64,000 nucleotides of DNA, taken from contig NZ_SDMK01000002.1 of NCBI RefSeq assembly GCF_004123295.1, positions 702,784-766,783 of the forward strand, given 5' to 3'. Source of the DNA: Silvibacterium dinghuense (lineage in GTDB: Bacteria > Acidobacteriota > Terriglobia > Terriglobales > Acidobacteriaceae). Positions 43,901-51,486 of the stretch are shown piece by piece (position 1 is the first letter of the stretch; each line of letters opens with the position of its first letter). The position numbers were made by a program, and so were the translations under genes. The notes beneath the pieces were generated by a model. It was not told the origin of the DNA and ran no database searches. It saw only the letters and a list, made by a program, of their open reading frames with translations.

Positions 43901-44069
43901 GCTCAGCGGCGCCGTCGTCGGCGTACCGGTTCAGCGCATCGATCAGCCGCTCACCGGCCTGCGCTTCCACTTCTGTCCCGTTGACCGTGATCCGGCAGTG
44001 CCCGGATGTGGCTTCCGGCGGAAGAACCTTCGTAAGCGAAGTAGCAAGTGCATCTGTTTGCAGGCCCAT
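40959..44069 (-). CDS. Formate dehydrogenase-like molybdopterin oxidoreductase, large subunit
   Basis: The 1036-residue protein has in order: a 2Fe-2S ferredoxin domain (Cys73, 84, 87, 99), a His131/Cys135/138/145 cluster, two 4Fe-4S sites (from Cys184 and Cys227), a molybdopterin-proximal 4Fe-4S site (Cys303, 306, 310, 341) and the molybdopterin domains. The expected metal ligand is Cys432, not selenocysteine. In formate dehydrogenases the next residue is the catalytic histidine; here it is Gln433 (SRYCQSPAT). The conserved RGHNNVQGASD motif is kept. The N-terminus resembles NuoG and NAD-linked enzymes. It is translated just ahead of a DUF1641 gene. Formate is the default guess, but the His-to-Gln change makes the substrate uncertain. 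Confidence 0.9.
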   Translation of the reverse strand: MGLQTDALATSLTKVLPPEATSGHCRITVNGTEVEAQAGERLIDALNRYADDGAAEHDHHAGEDGRKRVPQVCYHPRMGPIQSCDTCMVEIDGTLGRACAAKVEAGMTIVTASPAAEAAQHEAFDRILKNHMLYCTVCDNNNQNCTVHNTTALMDIQHQKYPYREKPYEKDMSNPFYRYDPQQCILCGRCVEACQNVQVNETLSIRWEDEHPRVLWDGGTTIAGSSCVSCGHCVTVCPCNALMEKSMLGEAGYMTKLPGAALTKMIDLVKDIEPEMGYGPILQVSETEAAMRNVRNKRTKTVCTYCGVGCSYDVWTGGAGGDRHILKIEPGEGAANNISTCVKGKFGWDFVNSPDRLTTPLIRENGVFREASWEEALELVGRRFSEIKAEHGPDALSFISSSKCTNEESYLLQKLARAVVGTNNVDNCSRYCQSPATQGLFRTVGYGGDSGSITDIAQSALVMIVGANPAEAHPVLATRVKRAHKLNGQRLIVADLRKHEMARRADIFFRPNPGTDLVWMSAVTKYILDTGNAKMDFIERWVNGLEAYRKSLEPYTLEHASHICGLSIDLLKQVAQEFIDAPSACILWAMGVTQHCGGSDTSTAISNLLLVTGNYMRPGTGAYPLRGHNNVQGASDWGAMPAYFPSYEKVDDPAAKARYEQAWGVKLSSSKGLDNHEMVEAIYEGHLKAMYLVGEDMYKADANANFVGGGFEKLEFFVVEDIFFSATCQYADVVLPASPALEKDGTFTSTERRFQRLYQVMEPLGDSRPDWRIIQDVANRLGANWKYTHPSEIMAEAALLTPLFTGVTYERLEGYKTLQWPVAADGTDTPLLYTEGFAFPDGKARFYPVDWTPPSEALDAEFDLFLNNGRMLEHFHEGNMTYRVPGIDEETPEGFVEVSPELAEARGLQTGQWVHLHSRHGEVKTQVYVTDRVFGDQVFVPLNLREQAVNLLTGTHTDKVTHTPAYKETAVRMKTLPSVGEDPLPRINFRHGHPTPQRGVEVERKWKRADYWMPGTEPKNSGQNNGLVQIQTGKKE

Positions 44070-44338
44070 AATCCTCCTACACCTTTGTGAATAACGCTGT
44101 CCTGCTCCCCGAGAAGCGCGGAAACCTGTAACCGTTCACTTTACACCGCATTCCCGCACGAAGGACATGCAGCGGCAGCCCTCCTCGGCAGTCAGCGCAC
44201 TCTTTCGTTTCAAATCGCCACAAACCGTCTGTCCAGATGCCATTCCAGCCTTTGCCGCCCGGAACTACGCGTCGAGTCCCATTCCCTGCCGCCGCATCCA
44301 ATGCCTGTATCCCACTTCTCCCACTCAGAGGATCCTCG

Positions 44339-45325
44339 ATGGACTACGTGAATCTCGGCCGCACCGGCCTTAAAGTCTCCCGCATCTGCCTCGGCACCAT
44401 GACCTACGGCGCAAAGGCATGGCGCGAATGGGTACTCGAAGAGCAGGAGAGCCGCCCCTTCCTCCAGCGCGCCCTCGAAGCCGGCATCAATTTCTTCGAC
44501 ACTGCGGACATGTACTCGGTTGGCGTCAGCGAGGAGATCCTCGGCCGCGCCCTCCGCGACTTCGGCCCCTCACGGGATAAGGTCGTCATCGCCACGAAAG
44601 TCTTTAATGCCATGGGCAGCGACCCCAATCAGCGCGGTCTCTCGCGGAAACATATCCATCACGCCATTGACGACAGCCTGCGCCGTCTCGGCACCGACTA
44701 CATCGACCTCTACCAGATCCACCGCTTCGATCCGCATACCCCGGTCGAAGAGACCATGGAAGCTCTCCACGATCTGGTGCGTGCCGGCAAGGTGCTCTAC
44801 CTCGGCGCCTCGTCCATGTATGCCTGGCAGTTCCAGAAGATGCAGTACACCGCAGAGCGCAACGGCTGGACGAAGTTCGTCACCATGCAGAACCACTACA
44901 ACCTCGTCTACCGCGAGGAAGAACGCGAGATGATCCCGCTCTGCCTCTCCGAAGGCGTCGGCCTCATCCCCTGGAGCCCGCTCGCCCGCGGCTTCCTCAC
45001 CGGCAGCCGCAAGCGCGGCGACAAGGGCGAGACCATCCGCGCCAAAACGGACGACTTCGCGCACGGCCTCTACTACCGCGACTCGGACTATGTCGTCGTC
45101 GACCGCATCACCGAGATCGCCACAGCGCGCGGCGTCAACAACGCGCAGGTCGCGCTCGCCTGGATGCTCTCCAAACCGGGCATCACCGCGCCGATCATCG
45201 GCGCCAGCAAGATGCACCACCTCGAAGACGCCCTCAAATCGCTCGAAATCCAGCTCACCACCGAAGAGATCAAGGCGCTTGAGGAGCCATACGAGCCCCA
45301 CCCCATCCTCGGCCACAGCTACTGA
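44339..45325 (+). CDS. Aldo/keto reductase
   Basis: The 328-residue protein folds as the AKR TIM barrel: start MDYVNLGRTGLKVSRICLGT, catalytic FDTADMYSVGVSEE (Asp and Tyr), KVVIATKVF (Lys) and QIHRFDPHTP (His), with the NADP-binding GASKMHHLEDALKSL near the end. It reduces aldehydes or ketones with NADPH; the substrate is unknown. The start at 44339 matches the family; a longer frame has no support. It diverges from the formate-dehydrogenase-like gene, and a hairpin separates it from the GH42 gene downstream. Confidence 0.9.
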   Translation: MDYVNLGRTGLKVSRICLGTMTYGAKAWREWVLEEQESRPFLQRALEAGINFFDTADMYSVGVSEEILGRALRDFGPSRDKVVIATKVFNAMGSDPNQRGLSRKHIHHAIDDSLRRLGTDYIDLYQIHRFDPHTPVEETMEALHDLVRAGKVLYLGASSMYAWQFQKMQYTAERNGWTKFVTMQNHYNLVYREEEREMIPLCLSEGVGLIPWSPLARGFLTGSRKRGDKGETIRAKTDDFAHGLYYRDSDYVVVDRITEIATARGVNNAQVALAWMLSKPGITAPIIGASKMHHLEDALKSLEIQLTTEEIKALEEPYEPHPILGHSY

Positions 45326-45335
45326 CAGGAAACAA

Positions 45336-45369
45336 AGGCCGCCAGCGTCTTCCCCGGCGTTGGCGGCCT
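45336..45369 (+). terminator. Hairpin between the aldo/keto reductase and beta-galactosidase genes
   Basis: AGGCCGCCA (45336-45344) pairs with TGGCGGCCT (45361-45369), with inner GCG/CGT partly pairing. There is no T run after it, so termination may be partial. Confidence 0.5.
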
Positions 45370-45402
45370 CCTGTATAACGTCCGGCGAGGACTCACACCC
45401 GC

Positions 45403-47553
45403 ATGAATCGTCGCGAATTCCTTGCTGCCGGCAGCGCCGGAGCCGTCACCTTTTTTTCCGCACACCATCTTGCTGCCCTTTCTGCCGCCGCGCCCGCCAC
45501 GTCGCCCATAGTTCCGCCGATGCTCTTCGGCGTCGACTACTATCCCGACCAGACACCCGAACACCTCTGGGAAGAGGATGCCGCCGCCATGGCCGCAGCC
45601 GGTGTCACCAACGTCCGCATCGCCGAGTTCGCCTGGGGATTGATGGAGCCGAGCGAAGGCACTTACGACTTCCGCTGGCTCGACCGCGCCGTTTCCATCC
45701 TGCATGCGCACAACATAGGCTGCATCCTCGGCACACCATCCGCCGCACCTCCACCATGGCTCACGCAGAAGTACCCCGAAGTTCTGATGGTGAACGACAA
45801 GGGCGTCACCCTTGCGCCCGGCACGCGCCGCTTCACCTGCCCCACCAATGCCACCTATCGCCGCCTGTCCGTGAATATCGCCACCGAGATGGCAAAGCAC
45901 TTCGCTTCGACACCCGGCGTCATCGGCTGGCAGATCGACAACGAGCTGACCCTCGGCGACAGTGCCCGCTGCTACTGCCGCTGGTGCCGCGAGGGTTTTC
46001 AGCAGTGGCTGAGAAAGCGTTATCCGTCGCTTGAAGCCATCAACCAGGCCTGGGGTACCGTCTTCTGGAGCAACACCTACACCGACTTCTCGCAGATCCC
46101 CGTCCCACTGCCCTCCGGAGCGCCGCCCAATCCCGGCTTCGCTCTCGACTACTATCGCTACCAGAGCGACGCCAACGCCTCATTCCTCGACGAACAGCTC
46201 ACCGTGCTGCGCCGGCTCTGCCCGCAGCACTTCATGACCACCAACAACGCCGGCCTGGTCGACAACCTGAACCTGCGCGACCTCTATCGCAACCTCGACT
46301 TCGCCTCGGCCGACAACTATCCCAGCTTCTTCGCCATCATCCTCGCCGACTCCGGCACCTCGCTCCCGCCCGAGGCCATCGCCGCGCTCGCCGCACTGGG
46401 CCATGACTCCGCACGCGGCCTCAAGGACGGCAAGCCCTTCTTCATCATGGAAGAACAGAGCGGCAAGGCTGGCCAGCCCTTCTTCACGCCGCAACCCGAA
46501 CCCGGCCAGCTTCGCCTCTGGAGCTATCAGGCCGTCGCTCACGGCGCCTTCGGCATCAACTATTTCCGCTGGGATACCGCCGTCTTCGGCGCCGAAGAGT
46601 ATTGGCATGGCCTGCTCCGCCATGATCGCTCGCACAGCCCAGGCTTCGATGAAATTGTGCAGACCATCCGCGAACTGAAGACCCTCGGGCCGGAAGCGCT
46701 GCATGCCTCCTGTGATGCCGGCCTCGGTCTTCTCTACGACCTCAGCTCCGACTGGGCTCTCGGCTTCCAGCCCGGCCAGCCAAAGCTCAAGTACCTGGGC
46801 GAGCTCACCAGCTGGTACGGCTCGCTCGCTGCCGCCGGACGCGGCGTCGATATCCTCGATGGCACCGAAGACCTTTCCCGCTACAAGGCCGTCTTCGCTC
46901 CGCTCTCCTATATCGTCAGCGCGCAGCAGGCCGAACGCATCCGGGCCTACGTCCAGGGCGGAGGGCTGTTCTTTTCCGGTGTCCGCCTCGGCGTCAAGGA
47001 CGAGCACTCCCGCATGGTCGAGACCCCGCTGCCCGGCCTACTCCGCGACGTCATGGGCGTCGAGCTCGAGGACTACCAGCCCATCTACACCGAGACACAA
47101 AATGTGAAGTTCTCGGGACCGCTCACCGCTCCCGATGCGCCGGTCCATCTCTGGGCCGACATCCTCGAGCCGAAGACTGCCGAGGTCCTAGCTACCTACA
47201 CGGGAGGCGCTTATGCGGGCCGCGCCGCCATCACCGCTAACCGCTTCGGCCAGGGCCACGCCGTCTACCTCGGAGCTCATCTCGAAGCCCCCGAGCTGGC
47301 CCGCGTGCTGATGACTCTTCTGACCGCACACGGGATACCCCGCGCCTTCGATGCCCCGCGCGGCGTCGAGATCACCAGCCGCTCCGTCGGCCAGAACAGC
47401 TGGACCTATTTCCTCAACCATGCGCCGCAGCCACAGCAGGTTCCGCTCGCAATGTCCTACCAGGACGCCTTCGACAGCACGTCCGTCTCAGGCTCATTCT
47501 CCTTGCCTGGCTATGGCGTACGCGTGCTCAGGAGCACCCCCCGGAACGGATAA
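45403..47553 (+). CDS. GH42 beta-galactosidase with Tat-type signal
   Basis: The 716-residue protein begins MNRREFLAAGSAGAVTF, a twin-arginine-like signal, so export is likely. The GH42 fold follows: FGVDYYPDQTPEHLWEEDA, acid/base Glu181 (QIDNE), nucleophile Glu350 (FFIMEEQSG) and the zinc-type cysteines Cys146, Cys190, Cys192 and Cys195. The trimerisation and C-terminal beta-domains complete the usual length. It releases beta-linked galactose from plant or microbial glycans, and with the fucosidase points to a polysaccharide-degrading lifestyle. Most GH42 enzymes are cytosolic, so an exported form is a notable variant. Confidence 0.93.
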   Translation: MNRREFLAAGSAGAVTFFSAHHLAALSAAAPATSPIVPPMLFGVDYYPDQTPEHLWEEDAAAMAAAGVTNVRIAEFAWGLMEPSEGTYDFRWLDRAVSILHAHNIGCILGTPSAAPPPWLTQKYPEVLMVNDKGVTLAPGTRRFTCPTNATYRRLSVNIATEMAKHFASTPGVIGWQIDNELTLGDSARCYCRWCREGFQQWLRKRYPSLEAINQAWGTVFWSNTYTDFSQIPVPLPSGAPPNPGFALDYYRYQSDANASFLDEQLTVLRRLCPQHFMTTNNAGLVDNLNLRDLYRNLDFASADNYPSFFAIILADSGTSLPPEAIAALAALGHDSARGLKDGKPFFIMEEQSGKAGQPFFTPQPEPGQLRLWSYQAVAHGAFGINYFRWDTAVFGAEEYWHGLLRHDRSHSPGFDEIVQTIRELKTLGPEALHASCDAGLGLLYDLSSDWALGFQPGQPKLKYLGELTSWYGSLAAAGRGVDILDGTEDLSRYKAVFAPLSYIVSAQQAERIRAYVQGGGLFFSGVRLGVKDEHSRMVETPLPGLLRDVMGVELEDYQPIYTETQNVKFSGPLTAPDAPVHLWADILEPKTAEVLATYTGGAYAGRAAITANRFGQGHAVYLGAHLEAPELARVLMTLLTAHGIPRAFDAPRGVEITSRSVGQNSWTYFLNHAPQPQQVPLAMSYQDAFDSTSVSGSFSLPGYGVRVLRSTPRNG

Positions 47554-47560
47554 AAACAAA

Positions 47561-47584
47561 ACGCGGAGGCCAAAGCCTCCGCGT
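47561..47584. terminator. Terminator between convergent genes
   Basis: ACGCGGAGGC (47561-47570) pairs perfectly with GCCTCCGCGT (47575-47584), loop CAAA, followed by CCCTTTT on the plus strand and preceded by an A-rich run that serves the minus strand. Confidence 0.8.
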
Positions 47585-47609
47585 CCCTTTTCCATGGTGA
47601 AGTATCCGG

Positions 47610-48056
47610 CTAATCCAGCTTCTCTGCCTCGATGCCGATATTCTTCTCGCCAGCTGCCTTCTTTTCGAAATACTTCTTCACCCACGCCTCGAAGGTCTTG
47701 CCGGCTGCCGTATCACGGCCGGTAAAAGCCAATGCGGCGATATCGGCATAGGGGATGCTCAGCTTCGTCCGCTCGGTCGACGGGATGACCCGCACAGCCG
47801 AATTCTGCAAATTGGTTCCTGTGCGGCGGTCAAAAATATAGCCGTTGACCTGCTGGCCGCTCTTCAGCGTCAGCGTCACGTCGCCGCGATAATCGAAGGC
47901 CTTCTCCAGCGCATCGAAGATCTCCGGTTCGGTCGCCAGCGACGGAATCCAGCCTTCGAGGTTCTCGCGATCGCGTCCGGCAATGTGCTCGATCTCGTCC
48001 GCGCTCTGGTGCTTGAGTTGCTCGATGCGCAAGTGCTCCTGCTGTTCGGTCGCCAT
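47610..48056 (-). CDS. Unknown protein at the end of the hopanoid operon
   Basis: The 148-residue soluble protein has no family I can name. It has a charged N-terminus (MATEQQEHLRIEQLKHQSAD), a beta-rich middle (YRGDVTLTLKSGQQVNGYIF, then LSIPYADIAALAF) that recalls small SH3- or Sm-like barrels, and a lysine-rich helical end. Its ATG comes 2 bases after the hpnH stop, which suggests it is translated with it. A role in hopanoid modification or transport, or as a partner of HpnH, is possible but inferred only from position. Confidence 0.7.
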   Translation of the reverse strand: MATEQQEHLRIEQLKHQSADEIEHIAGRDRENLEGWIPSLATEPEIFDALEKAFDYRGDVTLTLKSGQQVNGYIFDRRTGTNLQNSAVRVIPSTERTKLSIPYADIAALAFTGRDTAAGKTFEAWVKKYFEKKAAGEKNIGIEAEKLD

Positions 48057-48058
48057 GG

Positions 48059-49198
48059 TTAGTCTCCTGCCACCGAGGTTTCAAGCGAGCGTTTTTCCGA
48101 CGCTGCGGACTGGATCTGCACCAGCGGATGGGAATTAGCCGGCTTCCAGTCATTCAGCAGCTTCTGCGCTTCGGGGTCCGGATAGAGCGAGGGGAACATG
48201 TACTTCTTCGCCGTCTCCCAGAAGCCCTTGAGCGAGCCGAAGTTGTAATCGACCGCCGAGGCTTCATGACCGGAGTGCACCATGCAGTTGGCGCACTGCG
48301 GATTGCCGCTCTTCGCGCCGTAATTCTCCCACTTTGTGGTTTCCATCAACTCTTTGAAGGTGTCGGCGTAGCCGTCCTGCAGCAGATAGCACGGCTTCTG
48401 CCATCCGAAGATGGAGAAGGTCGGCATGCCCCACGGGGTGCATTCAAAATCCTGCTTGCCCATCAAGAACTCGGAGAAGAGCGGATGCGTGTTGAACTGC
48501 CAGCTCTTGTTCCGGTTGGAAAGGATCATGCGGAAGAGCTTGCGCGACTTTGCCTTGCCCAGGAAGTGGTTCTGGTCAGGCGCCTTCTCATAGGTATAGC
48601 CAGGCGAGACCATCATGCTCTCAACACCAGCGGCCATCAGCTCGTCGAAGTGGGCGCGCACCGAGTTCGGATCGGCACCGTCGAAGAGCGTGGTGTTGGT
48701 CGTTACCCGGAAACCGGCAGCAACCGCCGCATGAATGCCTTCCATCGCCATGTCATGGCCGCCTTCGCGGCAGACGGAGAAGTCGTGATGCTCCTTCTGG
48801 CCGTCGACGTGGACGGAGAAGGACAGATACTTGCTCGGCTTAAAGAGGTGAAGTTTTTCTTTAAGAAGCAGCGCGTTCGTGCACATATATACGTACTTTT
48901 TGCGCGCCACCAGTCCGGCCACAATCTCCGGCATCTTGGGATGCAGCAGCGGCTCGCCGCCGGGAATCGACACCATCGGCGCGCCACACTCTTCCACCGC
49001 CTTGAAGCATTCCTCAGGCGTCAGCTCTGCCTTCAGAATATGCGCCGGGTACTGGATCTTTCCGCAGCCCGCGCAGGCCAGGTTACAGCGGAACAGAGGC
49101 TCAAGCATCAGCACCAGCGGATACCGCCTGCGCCCCTTCAGCTTCTGCTTCAATACGTAGCTGGCAACCGTCCATGCCTGTGAAATCGGTACGCCCAT
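48059..49198 (-). CDS. hpnH: Adenosyl-hopene transferase HpnH (radical SAM)
   Basis: HpnH joins a 5'-deoxyadenosyl group to the hopane skeleton, the first step to extended (C35) hopanoids. The 379-residue protein opens GVPISQAWTVASYVLKQKL and has the radical-SAM motif Cys38-x3-Cys42-x2-Cys45 (FRCNLACAGCGK), then SIPGGEPLLHP and further family motifs (CTPWGMPTFSIFGWQKPCY, NPQCANCMVHSGHEA) with the C-terminal cysteines. Size and motifs match HpnH closely. It lies downstream of shc, after a 134-base gap with a hairpin that ends at its GGGGAG ribosome-binding site. Confidence 0.95.
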   Translation of the reverse strand: MGVPISQAWTVASYVLKQKLKGRRRYPLVLMLEPLFRCNLACAGCGKIQYPAHILKAELTPEECFKAVEECGAPMVSIPGGEPLLHPKMPEIVAGLVARKKYVYMCTNALLLKEKLHLFKPSKYLSFSVHVDGQKEHHDFSVCREGGHDMAMEGIHAAVAAGFRVTTNTTLFDGADPNSVRAHFDELMAAGVESMMVSPGYTYEKAPDQNHFLGKAKSRKLFRMILSNRNKSWQFNTHPLFSEFLMGKQDFECTPWGMPTFSIFGWQKPCYLLQDGYADTFKELMETTKWENYGAKSGNPQCANCMVHSGHEASAVDYNFGSLKGFWETAKKYMFPSLYPDPEAQKLLNDWKPANSHPLVQIQSAASEKRSLETSVAGD

Positions 49199-49208
49199 CG
49201 TTCTCCCC

Positions 49209-49228
49209 TGATCTGAAAAATCAGATCA
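49209..49228 (-). promoter_or_regulatory. 20-base palindromic hairpin in front of hpnH
   Basis: TGATCTGA (49209-49216) pairs perfectly with TCAGATCA (49221-49228) around four A residues. On the minus strand the hairpin ends directly at GGGGAG, the ribosome-binding site of hpnH. It could be an operator, an mRNA stabiliser or a translational control element. A second inverted pair (GATCGA/TCGATC) lies just upstream at about 49239-49256. Confidence 0.5.
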
Positions 49229-49332
49229 AAAAACTGTCGATCGAAATGCATCGATCCAAAATTCAAACCCGGGCCTGCAACAAAAACCTGCCGCCCGCTC
49301 TTCCCTGAGTGCAACGACTCCGTCCGGAACTG

Positions 49333-51438
49333 CTAAGCCTTCTGGAGCGCCTTCTTATAGGTCGTCAGCGCAAGCAGCGGGAAGTAGTTCCGGTACAGGT
49401 GATACGCCAGATAAAACACCCGCGGGAAACCCGTGCCGGTGTAAATCGCCTGCCGATGTACGTCTTCTCCGGTGCTTTCGTCCCAGGAGCCATCTTCCTC
49501 CTGATGCGCCAGCAACCACTTGATGCCCTTGGCTACGGAATCGCTCCGGTCATCACCGGCCGCCAGCAGTCCAAGGATCGCCCATGCCGTCTGCGAAGGT
49601 GTGCTCGTTCCCACTCCGCGCGTTGCGGGATCATCGTAGCTTCCGCAGCTCTCACCCCAGCCACCGTCCGCGTTCTGCACCGAGCGAACCCACTCTGCAG
49701 CCTGCTGCACCTGCGGTTCGTGGTTCCAGACACCGATCGCCTCGAGGCCACGCAGTACCAGGAAGGTTCCGTAGAGGTAGTTCACCCCCCAGCGGCCAAA
49801 CCAGCTTCCGTCCGGCTCCTGCTCACTGTAGATGAACTTGATCGCCTTCTCGATGCGCTTGTCTTTGCGTGTATATCCGTAGGCGGCCAGCATCTCGAGC
49901 ATGCGGCCGGTGATATCTACCGTCGGCGGGTCCAGCATCGCGTTGTGGTCAGCAAACGGGATGTACTGGAAGATCATCTTCGTGTTGTCTTTATCGAAGC
50001 TTGCCCAGCCGCCGTTCTTGCACTGCATGGCGAAGAGCCACTCAATCGCCCGCTGCGCCACATCGTACTGATACCGCTCCCGGGGATTATCCACCTTGTT
50101 CAACGCAAGCAGAACCTGCGCAGAATCATCAGTATCCGGGTAAAACTCATTGTTGAACTCGAAATACCATCCACCCGGCTCTACACCACGGACCTTGACG
50201 GCCCAATCACCCTTATGGCGGACTTCCTTCGAGAGCATCCAGTCCACGGCCTTCAACAGGCGCGGATCGTTGCGTGAAACTCCAGCCTCACCCAGCGCAT
50301 AGACCGCCTGCGCCGTGTCCCATACCGGAGAAACACAGGGCTGCATGCGGAAGGTCGGCTCGGCATAATCCGGCGTACCGTTCGGCGCATCAATCCCCAG
50401 CTTCTCAAACTCATCGATCGCCCGGATCACCTGCGGGTCATCGAGCGAGTAGCCGAGGCAGCGCATGGCGATGATCGAATTCAGAATGCCCGGGTAGATC
50501 GCACCGAGACCGTCCGACATCTCCAGACGCTCCAGCATCCACTTCTCGGCTTTCTTGAGCGCAACCTTGCGCAAGGGCCGAATGTGAATCCGTTCCATCC
50601 AGTGCGTCATGCGGTCACAGACCAGGAAGAAGTTCCGCCAGCTGATCAGTTTCTTGCGATCGAACTTCAGACGGAGATCGGCATTCTCGCGACCACCGAC
50701 GAAGAGCTCATCGATGCCCTGCTCGGCAGGAATCTTCTTGAACGGCTTCTTCGCGTACGCGATCGAAAGCGGCACCAGGATGGCGCGCGACCACGACGAA
50801 ATCTCGTACAGGTTGAAGTAAAACCAGTTCGGAAAAAGTACGATCTCCGGCGGAATAGCCGGTACGGCGTCATAGTCGTACTGGCCGAGAGCGCAGAGAT
50901 AGATCTTGGTAAAGGTATTACACTCGGTGACGCCGCCATGAGCGAGGACCCACTCCCGGGCCTTCGCCATGGCTGGATGATCGGGGCTCATCCCCATCAG
51001 CTTGCCGGCGAAATAGCCCTTCACCGACAGACTGATATTCGAGGGTCCGCCCGGATAATTCGACCATCCGCCATCCGCGTTCTGAAAACGGAGAATCTCC
51101 GTCATGGCGCGTTCCATCTTGCCCGCATCGCCACTGCCCAGCAGTACGTGCGCGAAGATGTAGTCCGCCTCGAGCATGGAGTCCGCTTCCAGCTCGCCGC
51201 ACCAGAACCCGGCCGGGTCCTGCTGCGAAAAGAGATAGTCACGCGACCTTCCGATGGACGACTCTACATCCGCCAGGTCCGCATCAATGCGTCCAAAACG
51301 AACCCTGCCCGCTGCGGCAGGGTTCGTGGCCGATGCTGTACCTTTCGTCTGTGTCTCCGCCCCTCGCGTCTGGTGCCCCTTTGCGGGATCGGGGTGCTCG
51401 GGTGCGCCGGATTGGGGAAATTCGAATCGTGTACTCAT
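49333..51438 (-). CDS. shc: Squalene-hopene cyclase
   Basis: It cyclises squalene to hopene at the cytosolic face of the inner membrane. The 701-residue protein has the catalytic DxDD motif at residues 435-438 (FYPDTDDSA), several QW repeats (QNADGGWSNY, CKNGGWASFD, QNADGGWGESC) and the aromatic-rich alpha/alpha barrel core. The first 45 residues are a Thr/Ala-rich extension not needed for the fold. It lies between ispH and hpnH in one direction; ispH ends 48 bases upstream. Length and motifs agree with the family (about 630-700 residues). Confidence 0.96.
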   Translation of the reverse strand: MSTRFEFPQSGAPEHPDPAKGHQTRGAETQTKGTASATNPAAAGRVRFGRIDADLADVESSIGRSRDYLFSQQDPAGFWCGELEADSMLEADYIFAHVLLGSGDAGKMERAMTEILRFQNADGGWSNYPGGPSNISLSVKGYFAGKLMGMSPDHPAMAKAREWVLAHGGVTECNTFTKIYLCALGQYDYDAVPAIPPEIVLFPNWFYFNLYEISSWSRAILVPLSIAYAKKPFKKIPAEQGIDELFVGGRENADLRLKFDRKKLISWRNFFLVCDRMTHWMERIHIRPLRKVALKKAEKWMLERLEMSDGLGAIYPGILNSIIAMRCLGYSLDDPQVIRAIDEFEKLGIDAPNGTPDYAEPTFRMQPCVSPVWDTAQAVYALGEAGVSRNDPRLLKAVDWMLSKEVRHKGDWAVKVRGVEPGGWYFEFNNEFYPDTDDSAQVLLALNKVDNPRERYQYDVAQRAIEWLFAMQCKNGGWASFDKDNTKMIFQYIPFADHNAMLDPPTVDITGRMLEMLAAYGYTRKDKRIEKAIKFIYSEQEPDGSWFGRWGVNYLYGTFLVLRGLEAIGVWNHEPQVQQAAEWVRSVQNADGGWGESCGSYDDPATRGVGTSTPSQTAWAILGLLAAGDDRSDSVAKGIKWLLAHQEEDGSWDESTGEDVHRQAIYTGTGFPRVFYLAYHLYRNYFPLLALTTYKKALQKA

Positions 51439-51486
51439 TCTGTCCGAAGCGCCGGCCTGACCTGCGCCAGCTTATGCTGCTTACGG

